Source: Gammaproteobacteria bacterium (GTDB lineage Bacteria; Pseudomonadota; Gammaproteobacteria; DSM-16500). From it: a stretch of DNA of 10,782 nucleotides. Within the stretch, counting starts at the first letter, position 1; each line of letters opens with the position of its first letter. Positions 1 through 6,210 of the stretch are shown piece after piece. Both the position numbers and the translations under genes were made by a program. The DNA is taken from assembly GCA_013287235.1 (NCBI GenBank), contig JABDEF010000046.1, forward strand, positions 1 to 10,782. The letters run 5' to 3'. The notes beneath the pieces were generated by a model. The model did no database searches. It was not told the origin of the DNA and saw only the letters and a list, made by a program, of their open reading frames with translations.

Positions 1-522
1 TATTCTCAGATCTAAAATTTCCTGCACTCTTGCGCCAGTGTTAAACATAGTGACAAGTAAGATATAGTCTCGCCTCCCGTCTTTTTTGGATTGATCAATA
101 GCTGACAACACTGCTTGAATCTCATCATATTCTAAATATTCTATTGAGCGGGTGCGAATACGCTTGAAAGGTATAGCCAAAATTCGTTGACAGTGCTCAA
201 GTTTCTCAGGATGGTTGCCTGCAATATAGCGAAAGAAAACATGAATAGCAGCAAGTCTAATATTGCGCGTTCTTGGACTATTGTGACGCTTGTCCTCCAG
301 CATCTGAAGAAATGCGATTACTAATTCAGTACTAATATCTTCTATATCAATTTTTGAAATAGGACGTTTTTTTTGAGTGGATATAAATTGCAACAATAAG
401 ACAAAACAGTCGCGATAGCTATGGATCGTATGCGGACTCATACCACGCAAACGAGGTAAGTGATCAATAAAAAAATCCTGCAGTCTACGAGCTAATGTAT
501 TTGGTTTCTTTATGGTTTTCAT
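1..522 (-). CDS. ritC: Tyrosine recombinase, third gene of RIT trio (partial, C-terminus off window)
   Basis: Partial site-specific tyrosine recombinase; 174 codons are visible and the frame is still open at base 1. I translated it from the reverse strand. It starts at ATG 522-520, which overlaps the stop of the preceding recombinase gene in an ATGA, so translation is probably coupled. The first ~105 residues look like a SAM-like core-binding domain (RGMSPHTIHSYRD near residue 26, a pattern common in XerC/XerD relatives). The catalytic domain begins near 125 and shows the first catalytic arginine, R165, in NTGARVQEIL. The Lys, His-x-x-Arg, His and Tyr motifs would lie outside the window. The identity as RitC follows from its place as third gene in the trio. 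The symbol is by family, not by a database match. Confidence 0.85.
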   Translation of the reverse strand, partial: MKTIKKPNTLARRLQDFFIDHLPRLRGMSPHTIHSYRDCFVLLLQFISTQKKRPISKIDIEDISTELVIAFLQMLEDKRHNSPRTRNIRLAAIHVFFRYIAGNHPEKLEHCQRILAIPFKRIRTRSIEYLEYDEIQAVLSAIDQSKKDGRRDYILLVTMFNTGARVQEILDLRI

Positions 523-1514
523 CGGACACCTCGTTTATAAGATTTAGAAACAAGTCTACTGTAGCGTTTTTCAAAACGTTTACTGGCTGAGTTAACTACT
601 TCTTGTATGAATCTCAAATAATACTGTGTGGATACAACAGAAACATGTCCCATATAGATAGATAACACTGGCAGTTTTGCTTGCACATTTTCACCCTCTC
701 GATACCAACGTAATAGTGCATGTACCGCAAATGCATGCCTAAAATCATGTAAGCGAGGATACCTTCCGTTTGACGTATGAATATTAGCAATTCGGAAAAG
801 AGATTGAAAAGTTGTCCAAAGCCCTGCGCCAGTATAATATCCAATTCTAGTTTTGTGATGTTTATTCCACAGTAAAGGAGATTCTTTCGAAATAGGTAAA
901 TGACGATTACGTCGTATTTTTAGGTAGGCTTCTAATTCATTATATCCATCCTGTGAGAGAGGGATAATGCGTGATTTGTGAAATTTAGATTCACGAATTA
1001 ATAATGTACGTTCTGTAGAGTTGTAATCGCCTAATGTTAATTTGATTAATTCTCTACGGCGTAATCCCGTCGTATACAATAACACCAGAGCAAGCCTAAA
1101 ATTTTCACGACGTATAGGAGATCTTGTGCCAGGTTTCAATTGCTTTATTGCCTCAAATAATCGAATAATTTCATCCTCAGTAAAAATATGAGGTTGAATA
1201 GGTTGGTGTAACAGTGGAAATTGTAATGGGTCTGGAATAAAACAGAGTGGTTCAGTTCGTTGGCGATAAAGACAAAGATTATGTACAGTCCGCATCCAAT
1301 TACGACGAACACCAGAGGCGTTATTTTGTTGTGTATAACACCATTTTGCAAAACTTTCAGCTGTTAGATCACTGTCCGTTGTATTTAAGAATTTATCGAG
1401 GTGCTGAAAAATTCTAGATTCAATTATGTACTTTCGACCAAGAGATTGTTTAAGATCCAAATAACGTATGATGATAGAGGCAATAGAAGAAGAAAAAGAA
1501 TATGTGATTTTCAT
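519..1514 (-). CDS. ritB: Tyrosine recombinase, second gene of RIT trio
   Basis: Complete 331-residue tyrosine recombinase, predicted to cut and rejoin DNA through a 3'-phosphotyrosine link. The catalytic set is visible: R152 in TTGLRRRELI, probable beta-hairpin lysine K177 in ESKFHKSR, H256-x-x-R259 in LHDFRH, H290 in MGH, and nucleophile Y299 nine residues after H290. Its ATG lies 2 bases beyond the stop of the 414-residue recombinase, and the Shine-Dalgarno GGAG sits inside the end of that gene (ATTAAAGGAGAATAATCATG). Its own stop overlaps the next start. This tight packing, and the size order 414, 331, then a third recombinase, is the RIT pattern. The gene appears intact. Confidence 0.9.
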   Translation of the reverse strand: MKITYSFSSSIASIIIRYLDLKQSLGRKYIIESRIFQHLDKFLNTTDSDLTAESFAKWCYTQQNNASGVRRNWMRTVHNLCLYRQRTEPLCFIPDPLQFPLLHQPIQPHIFTEDEIIRLFEAIKQLKPGTRSPIRRENFRLALVLLYTTGLRRRELIKLTLGDYNSTERTLLIRESKFHKSRIIPLSQDGYNELEAYLKIRRNRHLPISKESPLLWNKHHKTRIGYYTGAGLWTTFQSLFRIANIHTSNGRYPRLHDFRHAFAVHALLRWYREGENVQAKLPVLSIYMGHVSVVSTQYYLRFIQEVVNSASKRFEKRYSRLVSKSYKRGVR

Positions 1515-1516
1515 GA

Positions 1517-2761
1517 TTATTCTCCTTTAATAGATATAGATGAAGTGGGGAGGGGCAACGGAACTGTGCGTAGATCTTCAATGTTTAAGCGCAAATATAC
1601 GCAAGTACTTTCAAAATTTCGGTGCCCTAACAAATCTCCTATCGTCTTTAATGGTGTCCCTTGACGAAGTAAATGAACAGCATAGGAATGGCGAAGACAG
1701 TGTGTGCCATAGAATGAAATATTTAACCCGCTTCGCCGGGTCCAATATTGAAAAACTTCATTGATAGCTGTTGGTTTAAGGATGCCAGAAGGTGCGCGAT
1801 GCCGAACAAAAATCTCTCGGAAAACAGTCGGTGGACGTCCATGGCGAAGATAATCTATAATACTTTCGCCTATAGAATCCATAAGAGGTAGTAGTAGCGG
1901 TGTTGTGTTTTTAAGTTGAAATATTCGTAAGCGGTTTTTTCTCCACTCAATATCTTCTAGTTTTAGAGCAACAATTTCGCTTGCTCGTAATCCATAGGTT
2001 GTGATGAGTAACAACATCGCGTAATCTCGCTTTCCGATGGCTGTTGTACGATCGATGGATTTCAAAAGCGTACAAACAGTTTTCCAATCAAGAGAACGAG
2101 GCAATTGTTCTTCACGATAAATACGTGGTGTATCAATTTGAATATTTAGACCAACCGGTACTTCTCCACGCGTAACGAGAAAATGAAGAAATGCTCGAAG
2201 ATGTCCAACAGCATGTTGTAACGATCCGCGATTTAATCTGCTTCCAGTGTCATGTACAAAATTTTCGATATCTTGCGGCGCTAATTTAAGGAGATACGAT
2301 AATCCACCACGCCTATTATACTGGTTTAAAAATTGCGACACTGTTACACAGTGATGATGAGCGGTAGATGGAGCAAAGCCACGCACTTTCTGTAAATAGC
2401 TTTGATACTCAATTATCATATTTTCTATCGGACTGAGCAGCTTTTTGGATGGTAATATTCCTATTTTATCGAAATAGCGCTCTAATAATTTTACTGTGGC
2501 ACTGGACTCTATATCTTCTTGAGAATGACCAGGAGCTGGTGCGCAAGATTGAAGAATGGATCGAGTTATCATTTTTACTGATTTACATTTTCGCTTTCTT
2601 AATCGGAAATCAATAATTTTAGTTGTACGCAGATGGACACGAATAACCGGATAGGGGTAACCGATCGTAAATAAAAACTTAGAGAAATTATTTAATATTG
2701 GTCCTAATACTGGTAGAGATAAATATTTTATATATGCTTTTGGAAAAAGATATTTAATCAT
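1517..2761 (-). CDS. ritA: Tyrosine recombinase, first gene of RIT trio
   Basis: Complete 414-residue tyrosine recombinase. The first ~90 residues form an unusual basic N-terminal extension. A core-binding domain spans about 110-205 and the catalytic domain about 220-395. Visible catalytic residues are R259 (TTYGLRASEI), K284 (FQLKNTTPL), H354-x-x-R357 (THCLRHSY), H380 (LLGH) and Y389 (CVYLRL), so the enzyme should be active. The start ATG at 2761 has a good Shine-Dalgarno (AAAGGAG, about 8 bases upstream). It leads the three-gene unit and is transcribed away from the palindromic end at 2860-2920. RIT elements are known as three neighbouring recombinase genes that move as a unit; how the three divide the work is not readable from sequence. 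Confidence 0.9.
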   Translation of the reverse strand: MIKYLFPKAYIKYLSLPVLGPILNNFSKFLFTIGYPYPVIRVHLRTTKIIDFRLRKRKCKSVKMITRSILQSCAPAPGHSQEDIESSATVKLLERYFDKIGILPSKKLLSPIENMIIEYQSYLQKVRGFAPSTAHHHCVTVSQFLNQYNRRGGLSYLLKLAPQDIENFVHDTGSRLNRGSLQHAVGHLRAFLHFLVTRGEVPVGLNIQIDTPRIYREEQLPRSLDWKTVCTLLKSIDRTTAIGKRDYAMLLLITTYGLRASEIVALKLEDIEWRKNRLRIFQLKNTTPLLLPLMDSIGESIIDYLRHGRPPTVFREIFVRHRAPSGILKPTAINEVFQYWTRRSGLNISFYGTHCLRHSYAVHLLRQGTPLKTIGDLLGHRNFESTCVYLRLNIEDLRTVPLPLPTSSISIKGE

Positions 2762-2798
2762 TTGGGTCTCTCCTTTAGAAATTAAAAGGGATACCCTT

Positions 2799-2827
2799 AG
2801 TATATTTAATGTGAAGCGTTTAAAGAA
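2799..2827 (-). promoter_or_regulatory. Candidate promoter for the RIT recombinase operon
   Basis: On the minus strand a good -10 box TATACT (2804-2799) lies 17 bases from a weak -35 TTCTTT (2827-2822). It is about 40 bases upstream of the first recombinase ATG and just inside the palindromic array, so recombinase binding there could repress transcription. This is a pattern match only. Confidence 0.35.
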
Positions 2828-2859
2828 AAAAGTGAATGTTTACATGCGGTTACAAGGAC

Positions 2860-2879
2860 CACTCCACATTAATGAAGTG
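2860..2879. repeat. 20-bp imperfect palindrome at RIT end
   Basis: The sequence CACTCCACATTAATGAAGTG reads similarly on both strands, with outer arms CACT/AGTG. It contains CTCCACATTAATG (2862-2874), which recurs with one base deleted in both arms of the neighbouring 32-bp palindrome. It is likely a recombinase binding site or part of the RIT terminal repeat (inference). Confidence 0.5.
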
Positions 2880-2888
2880 TCAACATAA

Positions 2889-2920
2889 ATCGCATTATGT
2901 GGAGCTCCACATAATGCGAT
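2889..2920. repeat. 32-bp perfect palindrome at RIT end
   Basis: Bases 2889-2904 are the exact reverse complement of 2905-2920, with no spacer and centre GAG|CTC. Each arm carries CTCCACATAATG, inward or outward. The neighbouring 20-bp palindrome carries a near copy, so three copies of the motif lie within 60 bp. A perfect palindrome of this length could extrude as a cruciform and can bind a dimer. There is no T-run, so it is not a terminator. Its place upstream of the first recombinase gene suggests a recombination site or operator. Confidence 0.75.
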
Positions 2921-2967
2921 GAGTTACGTTACCATCGCTCCCTCGTTTAATCACTGGAAATATAATT

Positions 2968-3015
2968 ATGCTGATAGGATATGCCCGTGTATCAACGCTT
3001 GATGAAATTACCTAA
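2968..3015 (+). pseudogene. 5' stub of a serine resolvase/invertase gene
   Basis: ATG at 2968 opens a 15-codon reading frame, MLIGYARVSTLDEIT, ending in TAA. This is the hallmark N-terminus of small serine recombinases of the resolvase/invertase family. The serine in ARVS is the catalytic nucleophile position. Full-length members are about 180-200 residues or more, and nothing after codon ~13 resembles the family, so the gene was cut near base 3001. It is a relic of a transposon or plasmid resolvase, lying about 45 bp from the RIT palindrome. Confidence 0.7.
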
Positions 3016-3157
3016 AAAACCCCAGATTGATAAAAATATTTCTTGCAAAGAAAAGAAAAATTATAGCGGAAAATGTCCAGGTTCTGCAAAAGCACATAAG
3101 ACAAAAACTATTCCTATTCATGAAATGCAAGTTTTAAAAAGTTCCAGCCCGGCTTGA
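3002..3157 (+). CDS. Small orphan ORF, 51 residues, basic, unknown
   Basis: ATG at 3002 overlaps the end of the resolvase stub in another frame and runs 51 codons to TGA inside a terminator hairpin. The product is Lys-rich with two cysteines (SCKEKKNYSGKCPGSAKAHK). I do not recognise it. There is no convincing ribosome binding site, and the start falls at the point where resolvase similarity ends. It may be the tail of another gene joined to the resolvase stub, with an accidental start. The hairpin at its end supports a genuine transcript end here. Confidence 0.3.
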   Translation: MKLPKKPQIDKNISCKEKKNYSGKCPGSAKAHKTKTIPIHEMQVLKSSSPA

Positions 3158-3170
3158 ATGCCGGGCTTTT
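3146..3170 (+). terminator. Rho-independent terminator, possibly bidirectional
   Basis: A perfect 8-bp GC-rich stem (AGCCCGGC / GCCGGGCT) with a 6-base loop is followed by a short T-run on the plus strand. On the minus strand the same stem is followed, after GGAAC, by TTTTT. It lies between the plus-strand small ORF and the converging minus-strand gene ending at 3198, so it could serve both. Confidence 0.7.
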
Positions 3171-3197
3171 CGCATGAATTGTGACAAATCAAAGATG

Positions 3198-4013
3198 TTA
3201 AATTTTTGTTGAAAATGAATTTTCGCGTTCACCTGTTAAAACTTCTGCGTTAAAAGCATCGGAATGAAGAAGTGGTAGAGGAGATTCTGTATTTCTTTTT
3301 TGTGAACTGAATAGATTCATTTTGACAAGTGCTTCCGAAGATACTTTTTCTACTACTTGTGATTGCTTGTTTATAGCAAGTTTTGGTGAGAGAACGTCTT
3401 CTGATTCTATCTGAATAGGTTCAGGTTCTACAATAAGTGCTTGTGGTGATGAAACATTGGATTCTATCGATTTTGCGGCTCTCTCCTCTTTCGCACATTT
3501 TTCAGCTTCCATTTTGAGTTGTACAGCAGCAATCTTATAAGCGCCTTTTAAGTTGCCAACTGGATACAGGGACTCAATCATTTCTATGGTATGTTGGCCT
3601 TGCTCATGACCTTTGCTTCTTTCGGGATGTAACTCTTTGTACAGTGTGTAAGTATAGGTAAGTTTTGGCAGAGGGGGTAATCCATTCGCTCTTAATTCAT
3701 TATTTAAAATATGTATTTTCCATGGTGCATCTGAAAAACCTCTACCATTTTTTGTGAATTCTACAAATTTCGCTCCTAATTGCGCATTAAAAATAGGAGC
3801 ATGCGATTTCTTAAGCATTTTTTTCGTAAGACCATGAACTGCAGATTGATCTTTTGCAATTGAAACTGTTGGTAAAAATATTTGGCTATATTCTTCCTGT
3901 TTTTGATCAGAACCAAAAGTCACTGCTTGCACCCTGACAACTTCATGTTTATCTATATTTTTATACCCTGTGACATCAACGTGAACTGCAAATCGCCTAT
4001 TACTACTAGCCAT
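3198..4013 (-). CDS. DnaQ-like (DEDDh exonuclease fold) protein with catalytic residues lost
   Basis: 271-residue protein. Residues ~6-165 follow the order of a DnaQ/epsilon-type 3'-5' exonuclease domain: a first strand (FAVHVDVTG, 8-16), a second strand (VVRVQAVTF, 25-33), the family-typical VHGLT (59-63), a helix like the FD-containing one (WKIHILNNELRANG, 98-111), and a last helix (LKGAYKIAA, 155-163). By my alignment to E. coli DnaQ the metal-binding residues are replaced: D12 by H11, E14 by D13, D103 by K99, H162 by K156 and D167 by I161. The fold therefore probably remains but nuclease activity is unlikely. Residues ~170-271 are a Ser/Glu/Pro-rich tail without recognisable domains. ATG at 4013 is preceded by AAGGAA at good spacing. 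It could be a binding protein or a secreted factor; this is not decided by the sequence. Confidence 0.55.
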   Translation of the reverse strand: MASSNRRFAVHVDVTGYKNIDKHEVVRVQAVTFGSDQKQEEYSQIFLPTVSIAKDQSAVHGLTKKMLKKSHAPIFNAQLGAKFVEFTKNGRGFSDAPWKIHILNNELRANGLPPLPKLTYTYTLYKELHPERSKGHEQGQHTIEMIESLYPVGNLKGAYKIAAVQLKMEAEKCAKEERAAKSIESNVSSPQALIVEPEPIQIESEDVLSPKLAINKQSQVVEKVSSEALVKMNLFSSQKRNTESPLPLLHSDAFNAEVLTGERENSFSTKI

Positions 4014-4062
4014 AAAAAAATTCCTTTTAACTTAATGAAAATAGACAACCATAACCCTAGTT

Positions 4063-4068
4063 ATTATA
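4063..4068 (-). promoter_or_regulatory. Candidate -10 box for the DnaQ-like gene
   Basis: A consensus TATAAT on the minus strand lies about 50 bases upstream of the ATG at 4013. No good -35 box sits 16-18 bases further upstream. This is weak evidence in AT-rich DNA. Confidence 0.25.
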
Positions 4069-4212
4069 CGAATGGAACCTTAAAATATTCTTAAAGAAAC
4101 ATTTCATTAGACATTTCGCACGATTGTTGATTGGCAAGACAACTGGTTCAATAGTAGTCATTAATAAAGAAGAACAAGCAGCCTAGTACAGCGTCTGTCA
4201 GATATTGTCATC

Positions 4213-4233
4213 GATGTCAGAGCGTATGACATC
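4213..4233. repeat. 7-bp inverted repeat with 7-base spacer
   Basis: GATGTCA (4213-4219) and TGACATC (4227-4233) are exact inverse copies around GAGCGTA. Arms of this kind with a 6-8 base spacer resemble tyrosine recombinase core sites or a dimeric regulator's operator. It sits 11 bp outside the left end of the 190-bp element. The arms are short, so chance is possible. Confidence 0.4.
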
Positions 4234-4244
4234 AAAACTTGTAG

Positions 4245-4434
4245 GGGTTGCCTGGAATAACCGACAAAAGTGGCCGGTTTTTAAAATCAATTGAATTATT
4301 GTAAATATATTATTCTGAAAATAAATTTAAATTCAAAAAATAAACTGCAAAAAAAGGCATTATTACCAGAAATTGTTCTATTAAAATTCAGAATTTGCAA
4401 ACCGGCCACTTATGGAGATTCCTCCGGAGAACCC
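4245..4434. mobile_element. 190-bp MITE-like element, copy 1
   Basis: A 190-bp AT-rich, non-coding unit. Its first 36 bases (4245-4280) are an inverted repeat of its last 36 (4399-4434): 27 of 36 match with no gaps, the innermost 13 perfectly (AAGTGGCCGGTTT) and the outermost 5 perfectly (GGGTT / AACCC). It is identical to copy 2 at 10593-10782, and three more bases match on the left (TAG). Terminal inverted repeats without a transposase are the signature of a miniature inverted-repeat element mobilised in trans. I see no clear target duplication around it. The interior has a possible outward promoter (TTGTAA 4299-4304, 17 bases, TAAATT 4322-4327), which is weak in such AT-rich DNA. The transposase family is not recognised. 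Confidence 0.8.
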
Positions 4435-4779
4435 GTGATAAAAGATCAGATAACAGAAGCGCCTTTTCATGTGCTTGTTATTGTAGGCGGTAAATTATCT
4501 TCATCAAACGCTTATTTATATATGATCGATCCAAATAATGGCTATAATTGCAAAACTAAATCATCTGTTTATCGTGTAGACTATCATGCCATTAAAAATT
4601 ATTTTACCGCATTTGATAAAGGGCTATTTGTTCCCGAAGAAGGAAATTCGGCACCACATCCATTGGCGATCAATTACTTTATTTATGGAAAAAATAGCTT
4701 AAAGCTAACTAGAGATTTTGAAGACAATTCTGTTGAAGATGAAATATTGGAGCGGTCGCTAAAAAAATATAAGAAGTAG
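4435..4779 (+). pseudogene. 5'-truncated papain-like cysteine peptidase gene (C-terminal remnant)
   Basis: The reading frame is open across the 190-bp element from a TTG at 4291, but its first 48 codons are element DNA, so native coding starts at 4435. The remnant (about 114 residues) shows HVLVIVGG followed by YMIDPNNGYNC. A His on a strand followed by an Asp in a DPNxG motif is typical of papain-fold peptidases, including YopT-like effectors. H12 and D32 (counted from 4435) would be two of the triad. The Cys-bearing N-terminal half is missing, so no activity is expected. GTG at 4435 has GGAG five bases upstream, supplied by the element terminus, so a short protein might still be made. The family call is tentative; a glutaminase-like or transglutaminase-like origin is also possible. 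Confidence 0.45.
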
Positions 4780-4789
4780 CTAACTCTGA

Positions 4790-4912
4790 ATGCTCGATCT
4801 TATTAAAATAATTTGTAAAGAAATCAAATCGGGAGCAACAAATATTCGCGATTGGATAAAATGCGACCAAGCACTGGTAGAAATTTTTCTAAAATATGAA
4901 AAAAACGCGTAA
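4790..4912 (+). CDS. Small ORF, 40 residues, unknown
   Basis: ATG 4790 to TAA 4910-4912, starting 10 bases after the stop of the peptidase remnant and ending 14 bases before the glutaminase-like gene, so it fits within a co-directional unit. The product has mixed charge and is likely helical (begins MLDLIKIICKEIK). No motif is recognised and no strong Shine-Dalgarno is present. It may be a small gene or a remnant. Confidence 0.3.
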   Translation: MLDLIKIICKEIKSGATNIRDWIKCDQALVEIFLKYEKNA

Positions 4913-4926
4913 ATATAGAAAATATT

Positions 4927-6027
4927 ATGAATACACGAAAAATTAAAATTAATTATTTAAAATATGTTAAAGATCCAATTATTTTGGCACCAAAATCAAA
5001 TCATTTATACAAAATTCTTGATGGTAAGAATACAATCAAAATTACTTTTGAGGGTGATCAAGTTTATAAAATCCTCTATTTTAAGCCATCGACAGGAATT
5101 ATTTCTATTAATGACGGTAATGATTTTAAAACAATTTATATTGAATGGAATATTACAAAGGACTCATTACCTCCAATTTTTCAAAATCTTACTCTGCCAA
5201 AAATAATGATATTTCAAAATCAGCAAGCAAAATCATTGTTACAAATGAAAATATTTGTAGATAAAGGTTCATTTAAAATACATGATATATCTTTAAAACC
5301 TTTTATATTCCCTTATGAGCTAAAAACTCATAATATTGAAATTCAAAATCATTTTCAAAAACTAATTAAAAATATTTCTGTCAAAACGGGCGATTACCCA
5401 ATATTCCTTGATAAGAATAAACCAAGTATTGATTCTGTAAAAAATTTATATGGACAATTTATAGATTATAATACGGACAAGAAGTTATTAGAGCAATATA
5501 CTAATACAGAAAGCCAATGTTATGTTCGCGCACATTTTATAAGCACGTTTTTACGAGAAAAATATGGCATTCAAACTGTAAAGGTATTTAAACGTTGGAA
5601 AATAGATGAATGGAAAAAATTTTATAAAAATAAAGCATGGATATTTCATTGTGCAACTATGCTCTTCACGAATGAGAACCAAGGGTTAATATGGGATCCT
5701 TGGGTTGGATTTAATAAAAAACTTTTAACTTTTCAGGAATGGATTATTAGAAATGATGAGCCAACCCCTTATAAAGTCATGATAACGAACTGTGCAATCG
5801 GTGCAGATTTTGAAATGGGTGCTACTATATCAAGCACTAGTCAGTTGAGATCTTATGAAGAATATAATAATGCTTTTCAAGCAGTTGCATCATCTGTACC
5901 AAATCATCCTGTAAAGACAGTATCATACAGTGGTAATCGTTGCGGCTTCTTTAAATTTCGTGAGATAAACACAAAAAAAGATTTGATTCTCTCAATCAGT
6001 CAAACATATCTTAAAATAAAACATTAA
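4927..6027 (+). CDS. Protein-glutaminase-like enzyme (candidate host-directed deamidase)
   Basis: 366-residue protein. The C-terminal part (about 185-290) resembles the bacterial protein-glutaminase domain, in which a Cys-His-Asp triad deamidates glutamine side chains in proteins. Visible residues are C198 in ESQCYVRAHFISTFL (family pattern C-x-x-R-A), H241 in WIFHCATMLF, and D257 in GLIWDPW. The spacing and the sequence after the Asp (LLTFQEWI) also fit. Residues 1-130 are probably beta-rich and unassigned. The last ~75 residues are also unassigned. No signal peptide or membrane segment is seen, so secretion, if any, would use another route such as a type IV system (inference). The ribosome binding site before ATG 4927 is poor. 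It follows a truncated papain-like gene and a small ORF on the same strand. A general transglutaminase-fold protein is the main alternative. Confidence 0.6.
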   Translation: MNTRKIKINYLKYVKDPIILAPKSNHLYKILDGKNTIKITFEGDQVYKILYFKPSTGIISINDGNDFKTIYIEWNITKDSLPPIFQNLTLPKIMIFQNQQAKSLLQMKIFVDKGSFKIHDISLKPFIFPYELKTHNIEIQNHFQKLIKNISVKTGDYPIFLDKNKPSIDSVKNLYGQFIDYNTDKKLLEQYTNTESQCYVRAHFISTFLREKYGIQTVKVFKRWKIDEWKKFYKNKAWIFHCATMLFTNENQGLIWDPWVGFNKKLLTFQEWIIRNDEPTPYKVMITNCAIGADFEMGATISSTSQLRSYEEYNNAFQAVASSVPNHPVKTVSYSGNRCGFFKFREINTKKDLILSISQTYLKIKH

Positions 6028-6173
6028 AGGGGATATTTTAGTATAAGTACTTCCATATTAAATCATCATGTAAATTAGCGAAACGATTACATATAAAGTA
6101 TTTAAAAATATTTTTACAACAGAGCAGTTCTGGGGGTTAAACTACACGACTCCTTGATGAATTAACGAGATTG

Positions 6174-6179
6174 TATAAT
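6174..6179 (+). promoter_or_regulatory. Candidate -10 box for the 248-residue gene
   Basis: A consensus TATAAT lies 31 bases before the ATG at 6211. The best -35 at 17 bases is TCCTTG, which is poor, and TTGATG lies at only 14 bases. The gene's own good Shine-Dalgarno and the 183-bp gap upstream suggest it has its own promoter. Confidence 0.35.
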
Positions 6180-6210
6180 AACTAAGAAAATAATTTAATT
6201 AGGAGCAAAA

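Larger units (their letters stand above)
1..2920 (-). mobile_element. Recombinase-in-trio (RIT) element, left end outside window
   Basis: Three different tyrosine recombinase genes lie in one direction with a 2-base gap and a 4-base overlap, and no other gene lies between them. That organisation defines RIT elements. The right-hand end is placed at the palindromic array just upstream of the first gene. This limit is an inference from the palindromes, because the other terminus is outside the window and cannot be compared. The two complete recombinases keep their catalytic residues, so the element may still be functional. A truncated resolvase gene lies immediately to the right, suggesting insertion into, or next to, older mobile DNA. 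Confidence 0.75.
4014..4244. other. Gene-free stretch before the 190-bp element
   Basis: No convincing gene on either strand. It contains the upstream region of the DnaQ-like gene and, near its right end, an inverted repeat GATGTCA/TGACATC with a 7-base spacer (4213-4233). The 190-bp repeat begins at 4245, making the total gene-free stretch about 420 bp. Confidence 0.6.

Noticed and set aside
1401..1764. Plus-strand ORFs at 1401-1664 and 1540-1764
   Set aside because: They are antisense to recombinase genes with clear motifs and have no family features.
3882..4094. Plus-strand 70-residue ORF
   Set aside because: It is antisense to the start of the DnaQ-like gene, with no ribosome site or motif.
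4291..4434. First 48 codons of the apparent 162-residue protein as a native N-terminus
   Set aside because: They lie wholly inside the 190-bp repeat and are repeated identically at 10639-10782; the frame is open by chance through AT-rich element DNA.
4964..5206. Plus-strand 80-residue ORF
   Set aside because: It is an out-of-frame shadow of the glutaminase-like gene.
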